The notes under the pieces were generated by a model. The model searched no databases. It was not told the DNA's origin and worked only from the letters and a program-made list of their open reading frames with translations. Of a stretch of 64,000 nt of DNA, positions 44,652 through 53,421 are shown piece after piece (the stretch's first letter is position 1; each line of letters begins with the position of its first letter). Origin of the DNA: Microthrix sp041394405 (GTDB lineage Bacteria > Actinomycetota > Acidimicrobiia > Acidimicrobiales > Microtrichaceae). The translations under genes and the position numbers were made by a program. The stretch covers positions 1 through 64,000 of the forward strand of contig JAWKIF010000006.1 in assembly GCA_041394405.1 (NCBI GenBank), given 5' to 3'.

Positions 44652-45488
44652 TCAGGCAAACAGCGCGATGATGGCTGCGCGTTCGGGCGAGCCGTCTGCG
44701 CAGACCTCGGCCCACTTCGCCGGCGTGGCGTTCCATTCGTCGTCGACGGCGGTCGTTGAAGCCCCTCGGTCGAGGAGGTGTTTGACCATGGCCTTCTTGC
44801 CGAACTGGATGGCGAAGTGGAGGCTGGTGATGCCCCAGTACGGCGCCGTGTCGATCGGAACGCCACGGGCCAGCAGGTGGTCGACGGTTGCGAAGCGCTC
44901 GTTCGCTGCGGCGAAGGTGAGTGCCTCCCCGAGGATCTGGGCGGGATCGTCGGTCGGCGCAGGTGCGTCGGGTCGGCCGACGTGCGCCCAGATCGGACGG
45001 TAGCCGCCGGCGGGCTTGAGGAGCGTCCCGTCGTCCGAAACCCAAGCTGCGACGAGGTCGACCTGGCCGGTTGCCGCTGCGAGCCAGAGCGTCGGGCGAT
45101 GAAGACCGTGCTCGACGAGAACGTCGGCTGCGGCGGTTGATCCGTGCATGGCCGCCGACTCGAGTGGGGTGATCGGGGAGATGTCACTCTCGTAGGACGT
45201 CGGATCGGCTCCGGCGTCGAGGAGCTGGGTGCAGAGCTCGTCGAGGTTCCAGCAGCCGGCGAGTCCCAGTGCCCGGTCGAGCGGTGCGCCCGACTCGATC
45301 AGCACCGCAATGCAGTCCCGGTCGATCGCGTGCGGGGGCTGCGTCGCCCATTCGAGGAGCGTGTTGCCGTTCCACGCTGCGGGGGCCAGGGCGGGATCGT
45401 TGGCCAGCGCGGTGCGCAGTCCGTCGGCATCGCTCGACAGCAGCGCGTGCAGGGCAAGCTGGATGCGTTCGTCGGAGACCGTCGTCAT
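44652..45488 (-). CDS. Ankyrin-repeat protein
   Basis: The 278-residue product consists of ankyrin-type helical pairs throughout: NTLLEWATQPPHAIDRDCIAVLIESGAPL, TPLESAAMHGSTAAADVLVEHG, ITSLHFAIQFGKKAMVKHLLDRGAS (each quoted only in outline) and NATPAKWAEVC. Leading residues form helices (ALHALLSSDADGLRTALAND). No signal peptide or catalytic domain is present. It probably serves as a cytoplasmic protein-binding module. It stands alone on the minus strand. Confidence 0.85.
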   Translation of the reverse strand: MTTVSDERIQLALHALLSSDADGLRTALANDPALAPAAWNGNTLLEWATQPPHAIDRDCIAVLIESGAPLDRALGLAGCWNLDELCTQLLDAGADPTSYESDISPITPLESAAMHGSTAAADVLVEHGLHRPTLWLAAATGQVDLVAAWVSDDGTLLKPAGGYRPIWAHVGRPDAPAPTDDPAQILGEALTFAAANERFATVDHLLARGVPIDTAPYWGITSLHFAIQFGKKAMVKHLLDRGASTTAVDDEWNATPAKWAEVCADGSPERAAIIALFA

Positions 45489-45567
45489 CGGTCGAGTCTG
45501 TCACTGCGGATCTGACGCCCTGGATCGGCGTTCGCGCACTACGCCCTGAGGTTCACCGACGTCGGGC

Positions 45568-45862
45568 TCATCCATCGAGTCCGACGACTTTGCGTGCTCG
45601 GGCATCAAACGCATCAAGGCGAAGGACTCGTTCTGCGGTGAGAGGAAGGCGAGCATCCTCGGCTTCCCCATGGATCTCCATCAGCTGTTGGGCGACGCCG
45701 AGCACCGCGGACCGATGAGCTCGCCTGGCGACCTCAAGCCACTCGTCGTCGCCCCCAGGATGCAGCCCGGCCGCCAGGTCGCCCGAGAATCGACAATCGC
45801 GGCTCGAAGCGCGCCACCGCCCGCTCGGCAACCGGCGTGATGTCCGGTTGGCTACTCGACAT
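45568..45862 (-). pseudogene. Small frameshifted hypothetical gene
   Basis: ATG 45862 opens MSSSQPDITPVAERAVARF and continues to about 45800 (RLSIL). The frame offset by one base then carries on as FSGDLAAGLHPGGDDEWLE ... LMEIHGEAEDARLPLTAER to a stop at 45568. The two halves read as one protein of about 97 residues if one base were restored. Its family is not recognised. It lies immediately behind the MazEF promoter on the opposite strand. Confidence 0.4.
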
Positions 45863-45899
45863 GCCGAGTTCGGGCTGACGGGGCCCATTGCAGCGCCCC

Positions 45900-45927
45900 G
45901 TCATACAACTTAGTCTATTTGTATGAC
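45900..45927. promoter_or_regulatory. Inverted repeat overlapping the MazE start, putative operator
   Basis: GTCATACAA (45900-45908) and TTGTATGAC (45919-45927) form a perfect 9-bp inverted repeat with a 10-bp spacer. The right arm contains ATG 45923, and TAGTCT in the spacer is a -10-like hexamer 7 nt before it, indicating a leaderless, autoregulated operon. Confidence 0.65.
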
Positions 45928-46174
45928 AATGATCAGCTTCAGAGTTGACGACAACGAAGCAGACGCGGCGCAGCGATGGGCCGACGAACTGCGCATCGGC
46001 AAGTCCGAGCTGCTCCGCGACGCACTTCACCGTCACCTCAGCCGGCTCGCCTCGGAACATGACGCCGAAAAATGGTCGGAGACGCCGCTCACGGCCGACG
46101 AGTCAGCAATCGGCCAGGTCGCCGATTGGGGACCCGCCGAAGACTGGTCGGACTGGGCCGATGCAACACGGTGA
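45923..46174 (+). CDS. MazE/ribbon-helix-helix antitoxin
   Basis: An 83-residue protein with an N-terminal ribbon-helix-helix (MISFRVDDNEADAAQRWADE and GKSELLRDALHRHL) and an acidic, Trp-rich C-terminus (VADWGPAEDWSDWAD) suited to wrap the toxin. ATG 45923 lies in the operator; ATG 45929 is the alternative. The 3' end overlaps the toxin gene by 14 bp, so expression is coupled. It should repress its own promoter by binding 45900-45927. Confidence 0.85.
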   Translation: MTMISFRVDDNEADAAQRWADELRIGKSELLRDALHRHLSRLASEHDAEKWSETPLTADESAIGQVADWGPAEDWSDWADATR

Positions 46175-46466
46175 GATTTGGTTCGCAGAAACGCCCGGCG
46201 GGCACCGCCCGGTGCTGGTACTCACCCGAGATCCAGTAGCCGATCGCATCGGCTCAGTCGTGGTAGCGGCCATCACGCGAACCATCCGCGGCCTGGTCTC
46301 AGAGCTCCACCTCAACACCGACGACGGCGTCCCAACCGACTGTGTCGTCAACTTCGACAACGTCCACACCGTTCCACGGTCCGCATTCCGGCGACAGATC
46401 ACCCAGCTCCAGCCAACACGGCTGAGGCAGGCATGCCAAACGTTGCGCGACGCCACCGGGTGTTGA
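46161..46466 (+). CDS. MazF/PemK-type endoribonuclease toxin
   Basis: The 101-residue product starts at ATG 46161 within the antitoxin gene. MazF hallmarks are present: GEIWFAETPGGHRPVLVLTRD at the start (GE.W...GG.RPV), the VVVAAITRTIRG strand with the catalytic Arg/Thr context, and DCVVNFDNVHTVPRSAF before the last helix. Such toxins cleave RNA at short sequences when the antitoxin is degraded. Length is typical and no disrupting change is seen, so the pair is probably active. Confidence 0.88.
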   Translation: MQHGEIWFAETPGGHRPVLVLTRDPVADRIGSVVVAAITRTIRGLVSELHLNTDDGVPTDCVVNFDNVHTVPRSAFRRQITQLQPTRLRQACQTLRDATGC

Positions 46467-46559
46467 CCCAGCCGATGGGCACCCGATATCCCGGTCCGGG
46501 GCACCTGACGCGCCGCCCGGGAACCCGCGCACTGCTCTGGGTCCGGTCAAGTTCGGGGC

Positions 46560-46797
46560 GCCCCCTCACCCCATCGCATGGGTAGCGATGCGGAAGATCC
46601 ATTGCGCCGGTCAGTGTCAAGTCCAAGTTGCCTTGCCTGGCGCGGCACCAGACGATCACGTCCTCGCGATCACCCGCCAGGGACCCTGGTTCGGTCTGGA
46701 GCAGGACTGGGCTGAGCGCCTTGACGGCCCCGCCGATCTCGATCAACCGAACCCGAACAGCCTCGGAGGCTTCGCATTGTTGAGATCGCCTCGTCAT
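46560..46797 (-). pseudogene. Possible HepT-like (DUF86/HEPN) relic
   Basis: From ATG 46797 the frame reads MTRRSQQCEASEAVRVRLIEIGGAVKAL (first part shown as VRVRLIEIGGAVKAL), then LLQTEPG, which resembles the DUF86/HEPN pattern of an IGEA.KALPPEL-type helix. The next expected piece, PWR.IARxRDRL, is found in other frames (PWRVIART and DRLVPR) within 30 bases. This suggests a decayed HEPN toxin. The rest of the 407-bp interval 46467-46873 shows nothing else. Confidence 0.35.
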
Positions 46798-46873
46798 GGG
46801 TGACTTCGGCTGTCTCGATGGCACACGACGCGGTGCCAGCGCCGGACCCGCTCCGCCTTGGCTACCCTCGGCC

Positions 46874-47980
46874 ATGCCTCGAAACCTGTCGGGTCGGCCC
46901 GGATCGCGGGTTGCCCTCGGCCTGTTGGCGGCGGTGCTGGTTGGTTGTGGTTCGAGCCGTGACGGCGACACGGCTTCTCCCGTGGGCGACCGGATGCAGC
47001 AGGCGACCGAGGCGTTGTTTGCGCCGATCGACCCGGACGGCCCGGGCTGCAGCGGCGCGGTCAACGTGGACGGCGAGATCGTGTGGTCGAATGCCTACGG
47101 TCTGGCCTCGCTTGGCGATGGTGAGGCGTTCACCAGCGACGCGGTGGTCGACATCGGGTCGGCCTCCAAGCAGTTCACCGCCACGGCTATCGGCTTGCTG
47201 GTGGAGGAGGGAACGCTCGGCCTTGACGATTCCCTGAGCGAGCACGTGGGCGATCTCCCGCCGTGGGCGGGCGAGGTGACCATCGAGCAGCTGGTGCATC
47301 ACACCAGCGGCATCCCCGGCTACATCGATCTGCTCGATGCCCAGGGTGTCGACCTGGCCGACCCATCCGACCAAGACGACGCACTCGCGGCCCTGACGGG
47401 GACCCAGCTGGAGTTCGAGCCGGGATCGAGGTTCAGCTACTCCAACAGCAACTACCTCCTGCTGGCCGAGGTGGTGCAGGGCGCCGGCGGAGTCGACCTG
47501 GCGACCTACCTCCAGCGCGAGGTGTTCGATCCGCTGGGCCTGGCGGCGCAGATGACGCCGGGGGTGGAGCTGGACGGCAAGGCCCAAAGCTACGAACGGG
47601 AGGACGGCGACTGGGTGACCGCCGACAGCCCCTGGACACAGATTGGCGACGGCGCGGTGCAGACCACCCCCGAGCAGCTGGCGTTGTGGGCAACCCAGTA
47701 CTGGGACTCCGACCTGCCTCCCGGCCTGGACCGACTGAGGTTGGGGGGCGCCGCCGACATGGGCGACGGTGGGCGGTATGGGCTTGGGATCATGGAGTAC
47801 CCGGAGGACGGTGTGGAAGGCGGAGCCGTGTTGACCCACTCGGGTGGGTGGTCGGGCTTCGATACCGGGTTCGTCGTCGATCCCGATCGGCGGACTGCGG
47901 TGGCCGTCACCTGCAATACACCCGACGGGCCGGTCACCAGCGACGTCGCAGACGACGTGCTCGACGCCTGGACGCGTTGA
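46874..47980 (+). CDS. Serine beta-lactamase-like hydrolase, lipoprotein
   Basis: A 368-residue protein with a lipoprotein signal ending LVGC (Cys25). Class C/penicillin-binding-like motifs are in order: SASK (S96, K99), YSNSNY (Tyr-x-Asn) and HSGG near the C-terminus. It belongs to the large family of serine hydrolases acting on peptides or esters outside the membrane; a true beta-lactamase activity cannot be assumed. ATG 46874 is chosen because the lipobox directly follows; the longer frame from 46796 adds an unrelated leader. Confidence 0.85.
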   Translation: MPRNLSGRPGSRVALGLLAAVLVGCGSSRDGDTASPVGDRMQQATEALFAPIDPDGPGCSGAVNVDGEIVWSNAYGLASLGDGEAFTSDAVVDIGSASKQFTATAIGLLVEEGTLGLDDSLSEHVGDLPPWAGEVTIEQLVHHTSGIPGYIDLLDAQGVDLADPSDQDDALAALTGTQLEFEPGSRFSYSNSNYLLLAEVVQGAGGVDLATYLQREVFDPLGLAAQMTPGVELDGKAQSYEREDGDWVTADSPWTQIGDGAVQTTPEQLALWATQYWDSDLPPGLDRLRLGGAADMGDGGRYGLGIMEYPEDGVEGGAVLTHSGGWSGFDTGFVVDPDRRTAVAVTCNTPDGPVTSDVADDVLDAWTR

Positions 47981-48010
47981 TTCGGCGCGCTGGTGGCGCC
48001 GGAGCACCGG

Positions 48011-48424
48011 CTACGGCGAGGCGGGAAGGTCGCGAGAGGCGACCACGTTGGTCCCGGTGCCCAACGCGTCGTGCAACACGACGTCGCCCATGCCCACCGG
48101 GCAGGCCACGGTCACCTCTCGGAGTGCCTCGCAGACGGCTCCGACCAGGTGCTTGGGGACCGGCTCGACGGTGCGCACCGGAAGCCGTGGGTAGAGGCCG
48201 CCCTCCGCCGCCACCGTGGTGGTCACCATGCGCCTCGGGTCGGTGTGTTCCTGCACGGCGAACCGTTCGCCCTTCTTGCAGCTGAAGCCCCGGACCTCGA
48301 CCACCTGGTGGTCGTCGGTCTCCTCCAGCTCCAGTCGGCAGCCCAGCGGACAGCCGATGCAGAGGTAGGCGGTGACGCTGTGTTCGGGTGCCACCTCGGG
48401 TTCGCCCCGTGCCTCGTCGCTCAC
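48011..48424 (-). CDS. DUF1667 protein, Glp-operon partner
   Basis: A 137-residue protein from GTG 48424, which overlaps the upstream stop. It holds four cysteines arranged C22-x2-C25-x3-C29 and C49 in GFSCKKG, likely an iron-sulfur or zinc site, and the conserved tail MGDVVLHDALGTGTNVVASRDL (tail shown as GDVVLHDALGTGTNVVAS). DUF1667 proteins are encoded after Glp-type flavoproteins, where they are thought to assist electron transfer. It is the last gene of this three-gene operon. Confidence 0.85.
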   Translation of the reverse strand: MSDEARGEPEVAPEHSVTAYLCIGCPLGCRLELEETDDHQVVEVRGFSCKKGERFAVQEHTDPRRMVTTTVAAEGGLYPRLPVRTVEPVPKHLVGAVCEALREVTVACPVGMGDVVLHDALGTGTNVVASRDLPASP

Positions 48425-49692
48425 CGAGCCTCCTCCTCCCTGGGGACGACGTCCACCCGAAGCGCCTCGTCGTGGAATCCCTCCAGGAACCGTGGACGGA
48501 TCTTGAGCGACACCATCTCGGCGGGCACCACGTAGCGCAGTCGCTTCTCGTAGACGTCGCCCAGCCGCAACCAGCTTTTCTCCAGCGGTTGGCGCACCCG
48601 CAGGTAGACGGTGTGCTCGCGGTCGGTCGAGATGGTCTGGGGAACGCAAGAGGCGACGTTCTCGCCAGGGACCAACTTGACGTTGTCGGCCGGCGGGCGG
48701 TGGCCGGTGACGTAGTCGCCCGCCCCGCGGCCGGCCAGCGTCGCCTCCTGGGCCACGTAGTCGACGAGGTCGTGGATGTGGACCACGTTGCCCGCCGCAA
48801 ACACGCCTGGCCGGGAGGTCTCCATGGTGGCGCCCACCACCGGGCCCCGCGTCACCGGATCGATGTGGGCGCCCAGCTTCCGGGCCAGCTCGCTCTCCGG
48901 GATGAGGCCGATGGACAGCAGGACCGTGTCACAGGGAACGGTCCAGGCCCGCCCCAGGTCCGGCTCGAAGTTCGCGGCAACCGGCGCCACGGTGACCCCA
49001 TCCACACGGTCGCGGCCGTGGATCTCAACCACGGTGGTCGACAGGTGCAGCGGGATATCGAAGTCGTGGAGGCACTGCACGATGTTGTGGCTCAGCCCGT
49101 TGGCGTGCGCCAGCAGCTCGAACACGCCGACCACCTCCACGCCCTCGAGGGCGAGCCGCCGGGCCATGATCAACCCGATGTCGCCCGATCCCAGGATGAC
49201 CACCCGGCGGCCTGGGAGCAGCCCGTGCATGTTGACGAAACGCTGGGCCAGTCCGGCGGTCATCACACCCGACGGCCGTGAGCCCGGGATGCGGATGGCG
49301 CCGCGGGTGCGTTCGCGTGCCCCATTGGCCAGTACGACGGCGCCCACGTCGACGGTGCGCACGCCGTGCCGGGCCGACATGATGCTGAGGCCGTCGTCCA
49401 GGTCGAGCGCGAACGACTCGGTGAGGACGTCGATGTCGCCACCGGCAAGCTGCCCCAGCGCGCGTTGGGCGAACTCGGGGCCCGTGAGTTCCGCGCCGAA
49501 GGTGTGCAGGCCAAACCCGGTATGGATGCACTGGTTGAGGATGCCGCCCGTTTCGGCCTCGCGGTCCAGCAGCAGCACCGGCCCGGCACCCCGATCCAGC
49601 GCACCCTGTGCCGCCGCCAACCCGGCCGGGCCGGCGCCGACCACGGCCACGTCGTAGCGCGCCCGGAGATGGTCGGGTCGGTCGCCGATCAT
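48421..49692 (-). CDS. FAD/NAD(P)-dependent oxidoreductase, Glp-operon type
   Basis: The 423-residue flavoprotein has an N-terminal dinucleotide-binding motif VAVVGAGPAGLAAAQ, a CIHTGFGLHTFG segment, and a second Rossmann motif VVILGSGDIGLIMAR. Length and layout fit the pyridine-nucleotide-disulphide family member that accompanies GlpA-like dehydrogenases. ATG 49692 overlaps the stop of the gene before it and its own stop overlaps the DUF1667 GTG, so the three are co-translated. It may pass electrons from glycerol-3-phosphate oxidation. Confidence 0.88.
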   Translation of the reverse strand: MIGDRPDHLRARYDVAVVGAGPAGLAAAQGALDRGAGPVLLLDREAETGGILNQCIHTGFGLHTFGAELTGPEFAQRALGQLAGGDIDVLTESFALDLDDGLSIMSARHGVRTVDVGAVVLANGARERTRGAIRIPGSRPSGVMTAGLAQRFVNMHGLLPGRRVVILGSGDIGLIMARRLALEGVEVVGVFELLAHANGLSHNIVQCLHDFDIPLHLSTTVVEIHGRDRVDGVTVAPVAANFEPDLGRAWTVPCDTVLLSIGLIPESELARKLGAHIDPVTRGPVVGATMETSRPGVFAAGNVVHIHDLVDYVAQEATLAGRGAGDYVTGHRPPADNVKLVPGENVASCVPQTISTDREHTVYLRVRQPLEKSWLRLGDVYEKRLRYVVPAEMVSLKIRPRFLEGFHDEALRVDVVPREEEAR

Positions 49693-51173
49693 GGGCCCGC
49701 TCGTTGGTCGCTGAGCTGGTCGTTGCGATCGATGACCACCCACGACCCTCCGCCCCGTTTGGTCACGGCGGTCATCGGCACGTCCAGCTTGGATGACAGC
49801 AACTGCATCACCCGCCAAGTGCAGAACCCGCCCTGGCATCGGCCCATGCCGGCCCGAGTTCGGAACTTCACGCCGTCCAAGGTGGTGGCGCCGCGATCGA
49901 TGGCGTCGACGACCTCGCCCTCGGTCACCAGCTCGCACCGACAGACCACGCGCCCGTAGGTGGGATCGGCCTCCGCCAGCGCCCGCTGAGCGGCCCTGCC
50001 GGCGTCCCGCACCGGGGTGGGTCGCCGCTTGGGAGGAACCAGTGCCGTCTTGGGCGTGAGCGCAACGCCCTCGGCGGCCACCAGGTTGGCAATCGACTGT
50101 GCGATGGCCGGCGCCGCCGTCAGGCCGGGCGACTGGATGCCGGCGGCGTTGAGGAAGCCGGGCACCTCGGTCGGGCCGATGATGAAGTCGCCGCTGTCGG
50201 ACGCGGCACGCACCCCGGCGAACTCGGCGATGCAGTCCCCGGGGGAGATGCCCGGCACCGAGCGCTGGACGGCCCGGAAGACGCGCTCGGCTCCGTCGCT
50301 GCTGGTGGTGGTGTCGTCGCGATCGTCCAGCTCGTCGGCGGTGGGCCCCACCATGAGGGTGCCGTCGTAGGTTGGGATCACCAGGATCCCCTTCGATGTC
50401 GGGGTCGGGCAGGGGAAGATGATGCGCGTCACCAGCCCCTCGAGGCGTTTGTCGAGGAGGTACTCCTCGCCTTTCCGGGCGGTCAGGGTGAAGGTGCTCA
50501 GGCCCACCAGGTGCTCGATCCGGTCGGCGCCGAGGCCTGCGGCATTCACGAGCACGCGGGCTACCACCGCACCGTGCGGCGTGCCGAGCTTCAGGCCATC
50601 GTCGACCACCTCGATGGAGGTGACCGGCGAGTTGAGCAGCAGCGAGAGCCCGTTGGCGACGGCGTCCTCTGCGAGGGCGAAGCAGGCCTCGTAGGGGTTG
50701 ACCACGGCGGTTGACGGGCCGTGAAGCGCAGCCAGCGCCGCTGGGTTGACGTTGGGCTCATTGCGGCGCAGCCGCTCGGCATCCCACATCTCGACGCCGG
50801 ACATGCCCCGCTCCCTGGCCTGGCCAAGCAGCTCCTCCAGCGTGGCGATCTCGTCGCTGGTGAAGGCCAGCGTCAGGTCGCCGACCCGATTGAAGCTGAT
50901 GCCCAGTCCTTCCGCCAGTGGCCCCCACAGCTGGTTGCCGGCCCATTCGAGGCTGCCCTTCAGGGTGCCCGACGGTGAATGGTGACCCCCGTGGATGATG
51001 CCGCTGTTGGCCTTGGAGGTGCCGAAGCCAACCTCCGCCTCGCGTTCGACGAGCGCCACCCCCAGCTCGAAGCGGGTCAACCGCTGGGCGATGGCGCATC
51101 CGACGATGCCGCCGCCAACGATCGCCACGTCAACGTGTCGGGGGACCGGCGCTCCCCTCGATGCCGAGGCCAT
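49689..51173 (-). CDS. GlpA-like FAD dehydrogenase with BFD [2Fe-2S] domain
   Basis: A 494-residue protein from ATG 51173. An N-terminal DAO-fold FAD site (VDVAIVGGGIVGCAIAQRL), the substrate-side TSKANSGIIHGGHH segment typical of GlpA/LhgO-like enzymes, and a C-terminal BFD-like domain with CRC and RCQGGFC cysteines (about 425-465) are visible. It most likely oxidises glycerol-3-phosphate or a 2-hydroxyacid and passes electrons through the cluster. No glycerol kinase is next to it. It leads the operon with the second flavoprotein and DUF1667. Confidence 0.85.
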   Translation of the reverse strand: MASASRGAPVPRHVDVAIVGGGIVGCAIAQRLTRFELGVALVEREAEVGFGTSKANSGIIHGGHHSPSGTLKGSLEWAGNQLWGPLAEGLGISFNRVGDLTLAFTSDEIATLEELLGQARERGMSGVEMWDAERLRRNEPNVNPAALAALHGPSTAVVNPYEACFALAEDAVANGLSLLLNSPVTSIEVVDDGLKLGTPHGAVVARVLVNAAGLGADRIEHLVGLSTFTLTARKGEEYLLDKRLEGLVTRIIFPCPTPTSKGILVIPTYDGTLMVGPTADELDDRDDTTTSSDGAERVFRAVQRSVPGISPGDCIAEFAGVRAASDSGDFIIGPTEVPGFLNAAGIQSPGLTAAPAIAQSIANLVAAEGVALTPKTALVPPKRRPTPVRDAGRAAQRALAEADPTYGRVVCRCELVTEGEVVDAIDRGATTLDGVKFRTRAGMGRCQGGFCTWRVMQLLSSKLDVPMTAVTKRGGGSWVVIDRNDQLSDQRAGP

Positions 51174-51250
51174 GGCGCCATCATCTCCCACAGGGGGCCG
51201 GCGAAGCGAGACCCAGACCGGCCCCTCAGCGTGGCCTGGCGCCTGCACCC

Positions 51251-51889
51251 TCAGCGGTCGTGGGGGAGGAGCTTCGAGCGGGCCAGCGCCGCATCCAGCT
51301 CGGCGGCCGCTGCATTGGGCCCCAGCAGCTGGGTGAGACCTTTCCGAACCTGGTCGATGTAGGGCTCGCATCGCTGCACCAGCACGTCGGTGGTCGAGGA
51401 GGTGACCGCCCACAACGGGCCGCCGGGATGAGCGAGCACCACCACCGTGTCGTACTGGCTGATCGCCCCGTGCACCGTTGCGGCGTGGTGGGTGGAGGGC
51501 TCGGGCGGGCCGTGGCTGGCGTGGGTGGCGAGCAGCGTGTCAACCGCCTGCTCGGCGGCCGGATTGTCGACGCCGGCCTCTCCGGCCACCACCGACACCA
51601 GCTGCGCATACGGCAGGGGCCAGGACCGGCCCATCAGGCGGGTGCTCGGGTCGGGCGTGATGACGGCTGGCGATCCCTGCCAGCGGGTGGAACGTCCCTG
51701 AAACCGGAGGTGCCAACCCGGCACCTCCGTCGCCTCGCCCACCGCCGTGACCTCGCCGACGTAGCGAGCCAGCCCGTCGCTGACCAGGTTCGACCCGTAG
51801 GCCAGGTAGCGGTGGGGGCGCCAGGCGGAGGACCCATCGACGGCGTCGGGCGGCATCGAGGAGCGGTGAATGCGATCCATCGGTTCCAT
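51251..51889 (-). CDS. Gamma-glutamylcyclotransferase-like protein
   Basis: The 212-residue product has YLAYGSNL near residue 28, the substrate-binding turn of the GGCT-like fold, and WHLRFQGRSTRWQGSPAVI thereafter. The family's acidic catalytic residue is not certain. The C-terminal half (residues 130-212) is an extension not seen in minimal cyclotransferases. ATG 51889 or 51880 could be the start; the former lies close to the divergent lipoprotein gene. Function by fold similarity only. Confidence 0.6.
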   Translation of the reverse strand: MEPMDRIHRSSMPPDAVDGSSAWRPHRYLAYGSNLVSDGLARYVGEVTAVGEATEVPGWHLRFQGRSTRWQGSPAVITPDPSTRLMGRSWPLPYAQLVSVVAGEAGVDNPAAEQAVDTLLATHASHGPPEPSTHHAATVHGAISQYDTVVVLAHPGGPLWAVTSSTTDVLVQRCEPYIDQVRKGLTQLLGPNAAAAELDAALARSKLLPHDR

Positions 51890-51923
51890 GGTGTCAGAGG
51901 CGCTGAGGGTCTACGGTGAACCC

Positions 51924-52655
51924 ATGGCGACGTATAGCACGCGGGCCTGGGGCAGGGGACGAGTGTGGGGGGTGCCGCTGGCGGCCCTGATGGCCGTGGC
52001 GGTGAGCTGCGGCAGCGAGGTGGTGCAGACGGCCCCGGCAACGGACCTGGCCGAAGCCGGCGTCCCCGTGCCGGCGGACCTGCCCAGCGAGTCACCGTTC
52101 GAGGACTGGACCCCCGAGGAGCCCGAAGCGGAGAGCGGCCGGATCGATGGCTCGTTCTCACGATGCGGCGATCCGACCGATCAGGCCTCGTTCGGCGATG
52201 CGGCCGTCCAGCCGGAGGAGAGCGTGATCTCGCCGGTCTTCGACGGCACGGCCAGCGGCGCCACCGCGATCTCCTTGGACGTGCGCGGGTCGTCGCTCGT
52301 GTTCGCCGACGCGGAGGCGGCTGCGGCTGCCTACGAGGCCCTCGACGCCGAGGCGTTTGCCCCGTGCATCACCGGTTCGGTCGACCCCGACGCCGATGCC
52401 CCCGACGTCGGATTCCGGGGAACCGGCGACGGCGAGCAAGGCAAGCGGCTGGACCTCTCCCTCGACGACTACCAGTACTTCGAGGGCAACGACAACCAGA
52501 CCGATCTGCACCTGCGGGTCTTCAGGGTGGGGCGCGTGGTCGCCGTGGTGCAGTTCGTCTATTCCGGCCAGTATTTCGAGGACGTCGGATCCGACCTCGA
52601 TCGCCTGGGGGACGACGTCACGTCGGCGGTCGCCGCACGCTTGGAGCAGGGCTGA
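51924..52655 (+). CDS. Lipoprotein of unknown function
   Basis: A 243-residue protein from ATG 51924 with a basic leader (RAWGRGRVWG) and lipobox AVSC (Cys29). The mature part begins with an acidic, Pro-rich spacer of about 60 residues (PADLPSESPFEDWTPEEPEAE) and then a compact alpha/beta domain with two cysteines (CGD and FAPCITG). I do not recognise the family. It should be tethered to the outer face of the membrane. Divergent from the cyclotransferase-like gene. Confidence 0.65.
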   Translation: MATYSTRAWGRGRVWGVPLAALMAVAVSCGSEVVQTAPATDLAEAGVPVPADLPSESPFEDWTPEEPEAESGRIDGSFSRCGDPTDQASFGDAAVQPEESVISPVFDGTASGATAISLDVRGSSLVFADAEAAAAAYEALDAEAFAPCITGSVDPDADAPDVGFRGTGDGEQGKRLDLSLDDYQYFEGNDNQTDLHLRVFRVGRVVAVVQFVYSGQYFEDVGSDLDRLGDDVTSAVAARLEQG

Positions 52656-52700
52656 GGGCTCGCGGCGCCAGCGTTGCGGCCGTGGCGCGATGATGGGGAG

Positions 52701-53324
52701 ATGACGATCCTCAAGTCCCCGGTGGCGGCGGTCCTGGCCGGGGCGGCGGCGTGGACCGCCACCGAATACGGCCTGCACCGTTTTGCCATGCACGAGATGC
52801 GGGGCAAGGGCATGGCCTCGGTCGAGCACCTCAAGCACCATGCCGACGTCACCTACTTCGCGCCCGCATTGAAGAAGGCGGCCTCGGCCGCGGTGACGAC
52901 GGCCGTGGCCTATCCATCGGCCGCAGCGGCGGTCGACCGCCGCTGGGCCGCCGCCTTCACCGGCGGGCTCATCGGCATGTACTACGGCTACGAGGTGGCC
53001 CACCGGCGCACCCACACCCATCCCCCGCGTGGCCGCTACGGCCGGTGGGCGCGCCGCAGCCACATGTACCACCACTTCGGTGCGCCCATGCGGAACTTCG
53101 GCGTCACCAGCCCGCTGTGGGATCGGGTGTTCCGCACCTACGACGAGCCCGGGGTGGTGACGGTGCCGCGACGCATGGCGCCTGCTTGGCTCCTTGACGA
53201 AGCGGGAGAGGTCAGGGCCGAGTACTGCGGCGACTATGCCGTGAAGGGTCCGCGCAGGCCAGATGCCGGCCAGGCCGAGGTTGACCGCACGGCCGCCTTC
53301 GCCAACATTGCACCGCTGGCCTGA
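52701..53324 (+). CDS. Fatty-acid-hydroxylase / sterol-desaturase-like membrane enzyme
   Basis: The 207-residue product has four hydrophobic segments and the full set of histidine clusters of the di-iron membrane hydroxylases: EYGLHRF, EHLKHHAD, HRRTHTH and RRSHMYHH. It would hydroxylate or desaturate a lipid, possibly a fatty acid or carotenoid. GGGGAG precedes ATG 52701. It lies 97 bp upstream of an acyltransferase gene, which suggests a lipid-modification context. Confidence 0.82.
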   Translation: MTILKSPVAAVLAGAAAWTATEYGLHRFAMHEMRGKGMASVEHLKHHADVTYFAPALKKAASAAVTTAVAYPSAAAAVDRRWAAAFTGGLIGMYYGYEVAHRRTHTHPPRGRYGRWARRSHMYHHFGAPMRNFGVTSPLWDRVFRTYDEPGVVTVPRRMAPAWLLDEAGEVRAEYCGDYAVKGPRRPDAGQAEVDRTAAFANIAPLA

Positions 53325-53421
53325 TCGCCCGTCGCTGGTGGCCGCAGGTCGGGCGACCTGTCGAGATCGGGACCTCCGACCCTAGCGAGCGGCGTGAACC
53401 GGTTGAAGGGTCGGAGGGGCT

